In this document: one piece after another, positions 1 to 12,100 of the stretch
How the letters are laid out: each line of letters opens with the position of its first letter
Numbering within the stretch: the first letter of the stretch is position 1
Assembly (NCBI GenBank): GCA_964035545.1
Contig: OZ037767.1
Span: 30,866,128 to 30,930,127, forward strand
From: Bugula neritina
Lineage: Eukaryota > Bryozoa > Gymnolaemata > Cheilostomatida > Bugulidae
DNA length: 64,000 nt
Direction of reading: 5' to 3'
Position numbers and translations under genes: made by a program
Notes under the pieces: model-generated
The model's input: only the letters and a program-made list of their open reading frames with translations
What the model was told of the DNA's origin: nothing
The model's database searches: none

Positions 1-64
1 TAGAGACACTCTGATTGTACCCAGATGTAATGAGAAGAAAATTCTGTTTTACCAGCTGAAATAA
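1..64 (+). CDS. 3' end of upstream TRIM-like gene copy (partial)
   Basis: The first 64 bases encode the last 20 codons of a protein ending in FYQLK and TAA. They match the last exon of the complete gene at 9021-9154 almost base for base (RDTLIVPR.NEKK.LFYQL). The non-coding sequence after the stop is also alike in both places for several hundred bases, including shared runs at about 350-440 and 9420-9510. This is therefore the tail of a tandem paralogue whose body lies upstream of the window. Role as for the complete copy: inferred RING/B-box protein with a C-terminal beta-propeller-like region. Confidence 0.85.
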   Translation, partial: RDTLIVPRCNEKKILFYQLK

Positions 65-3049
65 ACAGGTATTATATAACACTGTATTTTTATAGTCAAA
101 GGGGATCTCTTATTATATTCAATATAATATATTGATAAATATATTTCATGCTGAGGCTTTAAACCTGTAAATTACAGAATTTACTCCTTGTTTTCATTTG
201 CTCATATAATGTTATCCTCTAATCTTTTCACTGCTGTCAATCTTTATCTCAGCAAATGAAGTTTTATAATCTACGACAATATTATTCCATATGATAGTGT
301 AATGTACTTCCTGTTATGTTGATACTCACATCTGATTGGTGTATGTTGTAGGTCATGTGGAGATAACCCTTACACTGTGTCAAAATGCTTGCTAGTTCTC
401 GAGTACACTTGAGAATATCTTAGGAGTTGTCTTCTTACTCTTAGAATGTCTCAGTCAGTGCCAACTGTTTATATTAAATATTGTTTAGTAAATTGTAGCA
501 ATTTCCTAATATTTGTCTTTTACTTACCACTTGGTTCTTTGATATTGAAAACAATATTTTACAATACTAGCCATTATATACTGATAGTGAAATGATAATT
601 GCATTTTGTTCGGGTAAATACATGTAGGTTTGCATGCAGTTACTGGCTTTATTATACATTATTATATCATTTGTAATTTGCTGAACAAAAATTTATAATA
701 TAATTGTTTCTTTTCCATTTTTAACTTTATTGTTTTTTACTTTCAAAAATTCTTTTGACAACTGTTCTAGTGATTGAGGTTGCTTGTAACAAATTTTGGT
801 TGCAGCACCTAACGTTTTATGGAAAGCTTGTGATTGAGATTTCTTCAAATGCAATATAAATAATTATTATGTTCCTGTTTGCTTACTTCTTGACGTGCAC
901 TAGTTCCACCCTAAATCTAATTGTAGGCAAAATTATTGAGTTGGTTGTATATTGAACAATATGATTCTTCAGCAGTTTAAAAATTGATGTTTTCAATTCC
1001 TTTTTATTAGTAAGATTTCGAAGCACAAATCACTTGAATGCTGCAACTAATGAGAACTCATGAACTCACTGACAATTATCATGTAACTCACACATCCATA
1101 TTCATGTATGATTCACATTGTAGCAGGTATATGCAGTGTACAGCAGGTGTGCACAATTTATCAGAAGTGCACTCTAGTAGATGTACATACTGTAGCAAAC
1201 GTACAGTTTATATCTTACAAATTTTGTGGTTGTGAAAAACTTTAACCACGAGTTTTCCTTTCAACTGTTACAACATTCCTACATATTTTTTAATATACAA
1301 ATACAGCTTATAAAGAAGACAAGTCTAAAAGAGTGATAGCTAGACTATCAATAAGTTAGTTGAAATTGGTGATTAGCATCAGTTGTGAACATGAAATAGT
1401 AAATATGAACTTGTTTTGTGCACTACTGCTGTAGCAAGTAAATGCTATCGACTTTTACTCAACAAACTCTTTTGATCAATACTATATTTGCAGAATGTAC
1501 TTACATGTTTAGCAAATATATATTTATACGATAGTACACGCACACGCACACACACACAAACACACATCAAACTTATAACCATCAGACTTTAGAGAATTAG
1601 ATATTGCATTGTGCTGGGCAAAAAAGACTAGAGTTGTCATCCCTTAGTGACCATAAATTAATTTTCGCGACTGCAAGCTGCGAAAACACCGTTGTTACTT
1701 CCGGTGGGGAATCCCCAAATAAAATTCTCAGTTGAAGTTTGATGGAGAAATAGGGAAGTTGAATATTGGCAAATACTGTAAGTTGTTATATCAATTTATG
1801 CTTGTACCTTTGGCCTTAAAATCTCGTAATATTTTTATACCCGAATTGAAGGTTTTTTGTGACTAAATTATTATCAATAGATGTGAACTCGACATTGGCC
1901 TTGGGACTGAGGTTCGCTGCACAATTTCAACTTCAAGTTGTACTACAGTTATGAGTTAATGTTATAAGTCTAAGACCGAAGTTTAGTTTTATTTTGATTG
2001 TAAAGTGATCAGTATTAATAATAAATATAATATGATTATTGCTAATTCGTTGTCTTAATACAGACCTCGTTCGTGTTTTACTCTCATAGTGATTGTCTTC
2101 AGGCCTTAGATTCTTTCAGATATACTAATACTAATACTTATAAGTTATATCTTTCAACAATTCAGTAAATTGACCTATACTTAAAGTTTATAGATGTTAC
2201 TACTCAAATATACAAGTTATTTTAATTAGACGAGCATTAGCTTAAGAATTAGCGTGAAAGCTATTTTTGTTCTGAGTTTAATATTCATATTGACAATTGT
2301 AATAGATAGTATATTATGGGCTTCCACATTTTTACAGTTTCTTTGCATAAAAAGTAGCTACCTAATTTTGTGAAAAAAAGTGCTCCTCAGTTAATAAAGT
2401 TTTCAGCCAGCATGTTAACAAAGAGCGTTGCCTGCTGCATTGTGCAACTCTCTTTTTTAGTCAGATGAATGAGAAACGTATGAATGTTACTTAAACAAAG
2501 TATAACTTCTTACTTTCTAACTGATGGTTAAGCATCTATCATTAATATCGCATTTCTATCTTTGTACCACAAATATTTACATAAACATGTAATAAGTAGA
2601 CAATTCTATTCCCCTAAAATGAGTTGGAACAGCAGATAGTGTTTCATACTTTAGTGTCTTAAAGAGTATGGTTTTTGTGTCATTCTGCTAGAGTTTGAAG
2701 CACTAAATTTGTTCCTGTTATGTGATATTATCTACTCTATTCTTTTTAGAAATAATTTGACAAGCTTTATATTAGGTTGATTTTATACTCCTAAGTCCAC
2801 AGGTACTCAACATAGAAGTAATCTTAATATATCAGATAATTAGTTCTTTTAGTCTTTTTTGCTTTCTAAATACTCACTTCACATGAACTAACCATGTATT
2901 TCCGTGATAACTGAGTGAATACAGCTATAGCTGTGACTACTAGTTAATCTAATATATACACATAATCTTGTAAACTCTTCAGTTTTTTTTTATAAAAATT
3001 AACTAATGTATATTTATTTTAGTTATTCGGACACATTTATTGAAACAAG
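65..3049. other. intergenic spacer between tandem TRIM-like copies
   Basis: No coding exon could be supported here. The first ~1 kb is homologous to the sequence downstream of the complete TRIM-like gene (about 9155-10040), so it belongs to the duplicated unit. A short CA-rich tract lies at about 1538-1566. The remainder is AT-rich with no recognisable element. The promoter and 5' UTR of the next gene should lie just upstream of 3050, but no clear core promoter motif was identified. Confidence 0.6.
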
Positions 3050-6000
3050 ATGGCTGAAGCAGAGCCCAGGGAGATAGAGTGTGGGTTTTGTTTGTTAAAG
3101 GAAGGTCTTGAGAACCCAAAGTCTCTACCCTGTGGTCACATACATTGTTTAGTTTGTCTAACTAGAAATGTTGATGTGAATGACCTGATCAGATGTCCTT
3201 GGTGCAGGTGAATTATATTACATACTATGCTATTCTCAGACTACAAGTGTATCTATTTAACTTCATAGTGTGACTCTAATTCATGTTGAGTGTACTTTCT
3301 ATTATATTCGGCATTATATGTTACAGAGAAGTGTTTGATGTGAGTATAGAGACACTGCCTTCTGCTGATGTAGAGGACAACTCCACATCATGCACTGTCT
3401 GTACTAAGAAGGGGATAAAGAATATCCCAGCTGTGATATACTGTACTGTGTGCAGTAAACTCTTTTGTGAGAAACATAGAGAGGTACTTTAATGTTGATC
3501 ATCTTGTTTGAACAATTGAAACTGTGTAGAGAAGGAAACCAGACAAAAACACCTGCCTTCCTGACATTCAATATCTTCTTTAGGCCCATGACATTGTTAG
3601 TGATGACCACCAGCAGTTGACCATCTCAGAATACAGAATACAAGCTAAGAGACTGGAAAGAAGAGTTTGTTCTAAACATACAGATTACCAAATGTCTCAG
3701 GGGTGTAAACTCTGTGCTCAACTGTTTTGTGTGCAGTGTTTATCTCAGGCCGACTCTTGTGTTGGAGGTGAAATTTTTATATTGCTCCTGATATTATTTA
3801 TTCACATTTAGTGTGCATGATAATTGGGAAAAAATATTTACTATACTCTATAATGACTACAACATTCTTGTCTGTTGGCTGGAATTAGTTACTAGAGTTG
3901 CCTCACACCTAGTAAATGGGATTTTATATATACAAATTATAGTAAATTGATAGCAATATTTGTGGTCGTGTAACTGAAATGACACCCAAATCATTGTGGA
4001 TTCTGTTAATGCTTTATCCTGTAAAATTAACTGTAGCTTAGTAATACATTTCCAGGTTCAGATCATAAAATGCTCAGTCTGGATGACCTCATCAGGGAAC
4101 TGGTGAATGTAGAAGAACTGATTACTACAGAAGACAAAGTATCTTCTCTCTTCAAACAACTTTCTAAAACTATATCTGACTTTGATACTGAAACAGGAGA
4201 GTTACTAGACATTCTCCATACACAGCGTGATGAACAGGTGTGATTGATATCACATTTTCTAGAATGTGTTTGTTTCCTGTCACACCATGTAAAGGTTTTA
4301 ATGGTTTACTCGTGTGTTTTAGTTGGCTGAGGTGAGACTAAAGTATGAGAAACTTGAAGAGGAGTTCTTAGCTAGTAGAAAGAAAACTAAAGATGCACTG
4401 GATGCATACATGGAGAGAGAAGTTGGAACTTTTTTGTCTGAACTGAGTAAAAGTAGAATGAAGATAGAAGCTCAACTCAGACAAAACAATCAGGTGTGTA
4501 GAGTTGAATACAAATAACTTGTGCTAAATAGTTGAGTCTAAAGAACACAGTATTGTGCAAATGGCGCAACATTACTCAAGTTGTTAGAGTTTTATTTTAT
4601 ATTTTCAAACAGTCTCTAGGTTTGCTTGTAAAACATTGTTTGAACTGGTTTTAAAATTATATGATAATTGTATCAAATGATTATATGCTGTACTTGAAAA
4701 CAGTTTGTTTTGGTGAATAAATGTAATTTCTTGAATTGATAGGATAGTTTGAAAAATGTGGGAAATATTTTCAAGATTTTGAGAAACCCTTAAGTGAACT
4801 AATGTCCCACTAGTGCAGTGGTTCCCAACCTTTTTCATACTATTCCCTCCTTTCATAATTATTTACTATTAATTTCCCCCCTTTAAAAGAGCGAAAATAT
4901 TTTATGACTTACTGAATGAGAATATATATGAAACAATGCAATATATTTTGTTCTATTATATTTGCATATCCTATGATTAAGATAACATTATTATTATCGT
5001 TATGAAACACAGAGCAGTTCAGTTATTAATGTTATGGCTGCAGCTGATAATATTGTGCCAGCTTGCTTACGTCTGGCTCTGTGTTTGATCAGGCCCATCT
5101 TAGGTCACCTTGCAGGTTGAGGCAGTTTCTCTTCTCTTTGAATTGATGAGAGTCCTACCTCAGACAGATAGGTGGTGCTGGATGGCACCAAAAATCTGCT
5201 TTGTCAGTTATGTGTGGGAAGAGTTTGCTTGTTGAAACTCACGATTATTTTAGGTAAAACTGGTGCATGTAAAAATGGCACAGGTAATAATGGCACAAAT
5301 GGAAAATTAAGTAGAAACGACACACCGATGTTATATTATTACAAACTCAAACCCCAAACTCTCCTCTCTAAGCCCCCAACCCTTGAACATCTACCCTACA
5401 CTTCAGAACTCCAAGTACAAACCCTAAATCCTCACCTCAAAACCTTCTTTCAAACTCCAAACCCCCACCCCAAAATTGAAAACATATGCCATTTTTTCCT
5501 ACTTTTCCATTTGTGCTATTATTACCTGTACCATTTCTACTGGACGCTAACCCACAATACATCAACTTGAGAAAATTTCCTGTCACCCTTCATTGCTGAA
5601 TTGTGAACCAACTCAATATAATCCTCCTGTAACACCTCTGAAAACTTGTCAACAAACCGTTGCAATGGGTCACATGTCAAGTTGAGAATCTAGCTCTTTC
5701 TTTGTCGGAGGTAGCGCAGAGAAATGCCTTTAAAAGTCGATTAAAATTTCAGAGAAATGCCTAGAAAGATTTTTAGAAAACGATCTGGAACAGTTGGTGT
5801 CCAGGGAAAAAATGGCAGATAATAATGGCACAAATGGAAAATTAAGTAAAAATGGCACATTTTCAATATTAGCATTGTAGATTTGAGTTGGGGGGTCAGG
5901 CATTCAGGATGGCGGGTTTGGGTTTGGCAAATTCTAACACCAGTATGCATTTTTACCTGTGCCATTTTTACCTACAATCGTAACAGGTTCTTCTCCTGTA

Positions 6001-7814
6001 AAATTTCATTGAGTGTGGGGAAAAACACCATGTTTTTAATAGACGCCACCACTTTAGTGTAACTTTAAAAACATTGATGCTGCTATGAAAAGCAATGATA
6101 TGAAGATGCACTCCTGCATTTTTAGGTTTAGACTATTCAGTGTAGCAAATATATTCACTAGGTATGTAGTATACAGTTTATAGAGATTGACTTGCATGGC
6201 TGCTAAAAGTTGACCTGTTGGTTTTTGCATCTTTTTGACCTCCATTCGAAGTAGCACAGGGAAGAGTTATGGTAGAGTAATTATTAAACACATTCATGTA
6301 GAAGTAAACCAAGATTGCAGAATATATGGTTTGGTTAAATAAATGAACTAAAATGAAGGTTTATAGATATACATATACATGTAACTTGCAAGAGTTCAAA
6401 AACCGTCAACAAAATGCGTAAATTTTTCAAAGTCCAAATTCCCCCACTAAAATATCCAAATTCTCCCCTAGGGGAGAATTACCCCAGGTTGAGAACCACT
6501 GCACTAGTGACTAAAGTACAAGTAAATTTCATAGCTAGATGCTAAAGGGATAACTTCTGAACTTTTGTTTATTTTTATATTCCAAAATGTGGTTCTAAAA
6601 AAGAAACTTAAAAAGGTTTATGTTGATATTCATTCTCTTTATTAAAAATTCGACGATTGGAGAAGTTTTTTATTAAGATTTTTTAATCGAATTTAGAAGC
6701 TGGTTTGTAAAGGCGCTTTGCATGTTTTTATTAGATAACAGTGAGTCAGTGATATTTATTGAGTATTTATTAAGTTTTTATTCTGCATCAACCAAGAAAG
6801 AATCAGCTTTAATTTCACATTATTGTTGCTAATCTTCCTGTAATTATAGTTGATCTCTATTCACAGGTGGATCTAGTTGAAGGATATGCAGAGATTAAGG
6901 ATAGAATACAGAGACTTGTATCTGTTGAGATACCTGAACTAGAACTGTGTGATGTCATGACTCTAGAGGTCAAAGGTTAGTTGGTATAAGCTGACTATTA
7001 TATATTCATGTAGTACTGTGTTACTGAATATGTTGTATTTATGTTTACTATCTACATCATAGTATAGCTGTACTCTATTATATTAATTACTAGATTTAAT
7101 TGTATAGGAAAGATAGAATATTACAACTCTTGTATAGAATACAATACCATACATACCAGTTTATCAACATTACTTCTATTTGTCACATGATACGGTGTAG
7201 AGATCTTTGTATAAACTCACTCTACTTTTATACTCTTCATTAATCCATGTTGAACTATCATTATCTTTAATATTATTATATAATATATTTACTACTATTA
7301 TATAATATATTCACTACTATTATATAATATACTCACTGCTATTATATAATATATTCACTACTATTATATAATATATTCACTACTATTATAAAATATGTTC
7401 ACTACTATTATATAATATATCCACTGCTATTCTATAATATCTCCACTACTATTATATAATATATTTACTACTATTATATAATATATTCACTACTATGATA
7501 TAATATATTCACTACTATTATATAATATATTCACTACTATTATATAATATATTCACTACTATTATATAATGTATTCACTACTATTATATAATATATTCAC
7601 TACTATTATATAATATATTTACCACTATCATATAATATATTCACTACTATTATATAATATATTCACTACTATTATATAATATATTTACTACTATTATATA
7701 ATATATTCACTACTATTATATAATATAGTCCCACTAATATACAAATGTTCAACTATAAACAGATATTGTTTCTACCATTTAATAATTTGATTTTACATAA
7801 CATAATAATATAAA

Positions 7815-7885
<71 letters not shown>

Positions 7886-9154
7886 TTTACAGGAGAGAAG
7901 AGAGACATAGAAGTAGATTTAGTTTCTACAGCAGACGTATCTATTAGTTTGGATCAAGGAGTGACAACTTCTACTCTTCCTAATTCTCTCAAACTCTTGC
8001 AGTCTGTTGATGTTTCTAGAGGTTGTTACTCAGTCTGTAGCTATGAGGGTAACACTTATGTAGGACTGACTGGTGGGGGAGTAGACAGAGTAGATGAGAA
8101 CTATAATGTTACTCAGTCATTTGATACAGTCAGTGGTTCTGTGTTTGGTCTTACAGCATATAAAGATCAGCTGTACACTTCAGTGCGTGATGGCAGTAAT
8201 AATTGGAAGGTAGAAGTGTATGACTTTAGTGGTCATCAGGTGACCAGCTGGTCTCACAGTGATACTAGTAGTGGGTATAGCAATGAACTTGTTATAGTTG
8301 ATGATCAGGTTGTAGTCCCTGATAGACAAAGTAAAAGACTCACAATCTACTCTCTTACTGGGAAGGTAATTAAACAAGTGCCCTGCTCTCTACTCAGTAA
8401 CAGTTATACAGCTATATGTGCAGCAGACAGACATTGTGTAGTAGTATCTGATTACGTTTCCTATCAAGTATTTAAGTTGGACCTGACAACAGAGAAAGTC
8501 ATCTGGACATGTAGAGATGTGACTGGACCACAAGGTGTGACCTGCTATAAAAGTAAATATATTCTTGTGACTGACTACAGCAGTAAAACTACTATCTGGA
8601 TACTGGATGTGAAGACAGGTTAGTTGGTGTTTATTCTACCATATGGGAAGCTCTTGTACACACACACTATAGTTGGTTTGCATGTATGCTCTCAGTTTAA
8701 CCTTTAGATGGAAGCTATTACATGCTATATTATCATATATTATTATTAACAATGTATATGGTAGCTATAAAGTATACAAAACATTTGCCATATATAATGC
8801 AGTATAATATTATAGTCATTACATATAATATTATATATAATATAGTTTCTTATTAACAGAGTATACAGTAGCTAGAAAATATAGAAAACCTTTGTCTTAT
8901 ATAATGTAGTCTAACCTTGTAATCAAGATCTTTATTGATATATAATATTCGTATAATATAATTTGATATTTGAGAACAGAATGTGTTAAACAGAGGTTGT
9001 TACATCATTTCCTGTTACAGGCACACAGCTGGCTAAGATAGAAGATCCAACTGTTAGAGAGAATAGTAATGTATTCGATCTTCATGTGTATAGAGACACT
9101 CTGATTGTACCCAGAAATAATGAGAAGAAAGTTCTGTTCTACCAGCTCAACTAA
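3050..9154 (+). CDS. TRIM-like RING/B-box/coiled-coil protein with C-terminal propeller-like region
   Basis: Probably an E3 ubiquitin ligase of TRIM type (family-based inference). Coding exons: 3050-3207, 3327-3483, 3584-3767, 4056-4237, 4323-4493, 6867-6975, 7893-8618, 9021-9154. All junctions are GT-AG and in phase, giving 606 aa. Exon 1 carries a RING finger (ECGFC, LPCGHIHC, LVC, CPWC). Exons 2 and 3 carry two B-box-like Cys/His clusters (CTVC...YCTVC...FCEKH; CSKH...CKLC...FCVQC). Exons 4 to 6 are Lys/Glu-rich and suit a coiled coil. Exons 7 and 8 (about 285 aa) have repeated beta-strand blades like those of NHL-type TRIMs. The start ATG directly precedes the RING. The intron between exons 5 and 6 holds a 1.7-kb MITE; the next one holds a 22-bp minisatellite and a (TA)n tract. 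A paralogue lies upstream. Whether the propeller is a true NHL domain is uncertain. Confidence 0.88.
4816..6501. mobile_element. hAT-type non-autonomous element (MITE) in TRIM intron
   Basis: The terminal inverted repeats begin CAGTGGTTCCCAACCT on the left and, read from the right end inward, CAGTGGTTCTCAACCTGGGG. This is the pattern of hAT-superfamily termini. The element is flanked by a perfect 8-bp direct duplication CACTAGTG at 4808-4815 and 6502-6509, the target-site length known for hAT. It is 1,686 bp long with no transposase-like reading frame, so it is non-autonomous. A second foldback structure is nested inside, at about 5240-5985. Confidence 0.88.
5240..5985. repeat. nested foldback repeat inside the MITE
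   Basis: Within the MITE, motifs of the type GGTAAAAATGGCACAGGTAA occur near 5252-5330 and 5805-5865. They occur in inverted orientation near 5485-5535 and 5945-5975. The outer arms (about 5250 and 5985) and inner arms pair with each other, suggesting one or two smaller palindromic elements inserted into or amplified within the larger one. No coding potential was seen. Exact boundaries and a target duplication could not be fixed by eye. Confidence 0.6.
7266..7727. repeat. 22-bp AT-rich minisatellite
   Basis: About 21 tandem copies of a 22-bp unit (TACTATTATATAATATATTC plus AC) with few substitutions. It lies in the intron before the 726-bp propeller exon of the TRIM-like gene. Confidence 0.92.
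7818..7884. repeat. (TA)n microsatellite next to a splice acceptor
   Basis: An uninterrupted TA run of about 33 repeats ends only eight bases before the exon at 7893, so the polypyrimidine tract of this acceptor is almost absent (CTTTACAG only). Confidence 0.95.
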
Positions 9155-12100
9155 ACAGGTATTATATAACACTGTGTTTTTAGAGTCAAAGGGGAGCTCT
9201 TATATTATTTAATATATATTGATAAATATATTTCATGCTGAGGCTTTAAACCTGTAAATTACTAAATTTGCTCTTTGTTTTCATTTGCTCATATATTATC
9301 CTCTAATCTTTTCACTGCTGTCAATCTTTCTCTCAGCAAATGAAGTTTTATAATCTTTGGCAACATTATTTTATATGATAGTGTAATGTACTGCCTGTTT
9401 TGGTAATACTCACATCTGATTGGTGTATGTTGTAGGTCATGTGGAGATAACCCTTACACTGTGTCAAAATGCTTGCTAGTTCTTGAGTACACCTGAGAAT
9501 ATCTTAGGAGTTGTCTTCTTACTCTTAGATTACCTAACGGTGATAATATTACCTTTTTTAGTAAATTCTACCATTTCTTAATATTTGTTATTTTTTTCAT
9601 CGGTTGGTTCTTGGAAAGTCAAAACAATATATTATAAAAATAGTATTATATACTGGTCGTGTATATTAAAATAGTGGTGTTGTATAATATACATATAATA
9701 GTATTGTTTAATTTTGTTAGGGTGAATGTGTGTAGGTTTGCATGCATGTTTTTATTATAATGTATACTTTATTTTGTTTTGCTGAATAAGCCCCAGATAA
9801 TTGTTTCTTTTTCAAATTATCATGCTTTTATGTTATATTATTTCATAAACTATCTTAATAACAATTACCGTAACTATACTTGCTTCTAGTGAATTTTATT
9901 TTAATTTTTGTTTAAAATGCAATGTTTATATAATTATATTATAGCTTTTGAGGCACAAATCTTCTAAATGCTGCTTAACTTATGAATTTACTAACAATTC
10001 TCATATAATGAACATATAATTTGAAAATAAACAATGCTAAGAAGTGTTTAACTAAACATCAACCTTGTTGGCAAGGCCGTATCTGTTTTCTACTTGGCTT
10101 ATTAATATTTGTTTGAAACATGTTAGTGGTCAAATGAATAATGATCAGATAATATTGAACACGTGTTCATTGATTGGCCTGTTGGTTAGCACTGCCATTG
10201 TTATTGGAATAATTGTATAACAGTAAACTGTAACTTGCATTGTTGGTGAAGATCAAATATTGAGCTTAATACTCTTGATACCGGATGGCACTCGCATAGC
10301 AGACGACATTATATTATTGCAGACGACACTTGTGAGCAGTCGACCGGAACAGAACATTGTTCATAGTAGACTCGCTATAGCGCATTAGTTTATCTAACTC
10401 ACGAAACTGGTGAGCTGTCGGATTAGAGTTTGTAGGAACTGACAAACCAAAAGGTAAGATTGGTTTAAAAATTGTACTTATTTCAAGCTTAATCAGGACT
10501 TTTAGTAGCGCAAAGCTACTTGATTCTAAGGTTAATATAGAAGTAACTATCATTGTGGGATATACGGGGAAATTTAGTGAAATGCAAACTGTTATAGCTT
10601 ATAGCGTATAATTGCGGTATAAAGCACACACATCAGGGTTTATAATATAAAATTATTGGTTACCTAAAGTTGATTTCACCATGTTTAGCAAATTCTTAGT
10701 TATCTTCAAAAAAAGTTCTTAACTCTGAAATTGCATGCTTAATTTGATAAATTTTTTTGTCTGATTTCCTTATATCAAGGACGTGACACAGCCTCAACTC
10801 AGTTATGGACATATCATTAGCTACACAAAGGCTTGCCTTCTACATAGGCAACTTTACCATTAACAACATGGTAAACAACGTAGAGAATTCTAGAACTTGT
10901 AACTTTCTATCAAAATGGTATTTTAAGCATTGATTATAAGTGATATGAATGCTGACTGTAGATTTGGACTAACAACTGTTGGTCATGTACTAAAGTTGTA
11001 CAGCACGGAGACAGCTTATCAGACTGTTTCAACACCAAGTGCAAACAAAATCTCCCAAATCAAATATTCTATGTACATAAATAGCATCAGCAGCGTAGCA
11101 TTCAGTGTTAGCTGCTGACTACAACATCAAATAAAACAAACTTAGCTTAGCAGCTGTTTTATAACCATCTGTTGACATATAGAGACCTGGTAATTGATGG
11201 GTAAAAACAAATCACAAACTTTTAATTAAAACTTGAGATATGAATGTGGAATAAATTCAGACAACGTAGTGGTATTGGCATATTGGCATATTCAGCTTAT
11301 AATATTATAAGATTGTTTAGACTTAATTACATAACCATTGGAGTGAGAAATAAGGCAGGAAATAATATCTTGGTCATTTAGGTTTCTAGATGAGGTATAT
11401 TAATATAAGGCGTTGTATATAAACTAAACACTCAACTTTATTTGAAGAACAACCATTACAAAGGATGGAATAGATGATGAATGAAAAACTAAAAATTAGA
11501 CCGAAGTCTTCCGCTCCAACATTAGCAAAGTCAGGACAACTCAACTACATATCAATGCGGGGCCCAGACTGTTGGAGAACTGAGGCTAACGGCGGAGTAT
11601 GGGCATCAGAAACCAGTCTACTAGGTTAGATTTTCTCTGCTTTAGTCTTGTAATAAATAGGATGTTGAAATGAAATAATGTACCAATATACCTATACCTA
11701 CACCAGTAACTGTACCTACACCAGTACCTATACCTACACTAGTACCTACACCAGTACCTGTACCTACACTAATCCCTGTACCTATACTATTACCTGTACC
11801 TACACTAATACCTACTACAAGGGCACCCATTTATTACTCATCATGATTACTTCACTTATACCTATATCTGCAGCAACAACCTCTATTTGTATGCCCACAT
11901 CATCCTGCAAATTAATGATATAACCCTACCTGGTATACCTGCATATTTGATTATACCTGCATAATTTATTATACCTGCATAATATATTATACCTGCATAA
12001 TATATTATATCTGTATATGTTATACTTGTACCCATAGGCTTTGATTAAGTTGGGTTATTCTAGTCATGTGACTTGAAACACAAATGAAATAATAACATAG

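Noticed and set aside
5340-5480. CCCTAA/CCCCAA-rich stretch as interstitial telomere repeat
   Set aside because: No regular six-base period; it is part of the nested foldback element's loop.
5172-5570. 132-codon frame inside the MITE
   Set aside because: It runs through the inverted arms of a non-autonomous element and shows no transposase motif.
11642-11923. Thr/Tyr-rich and Gly/Thr/Val-rich frames
   Set aside because: Low-complexity translation of the minisatellite at 11680-11820.
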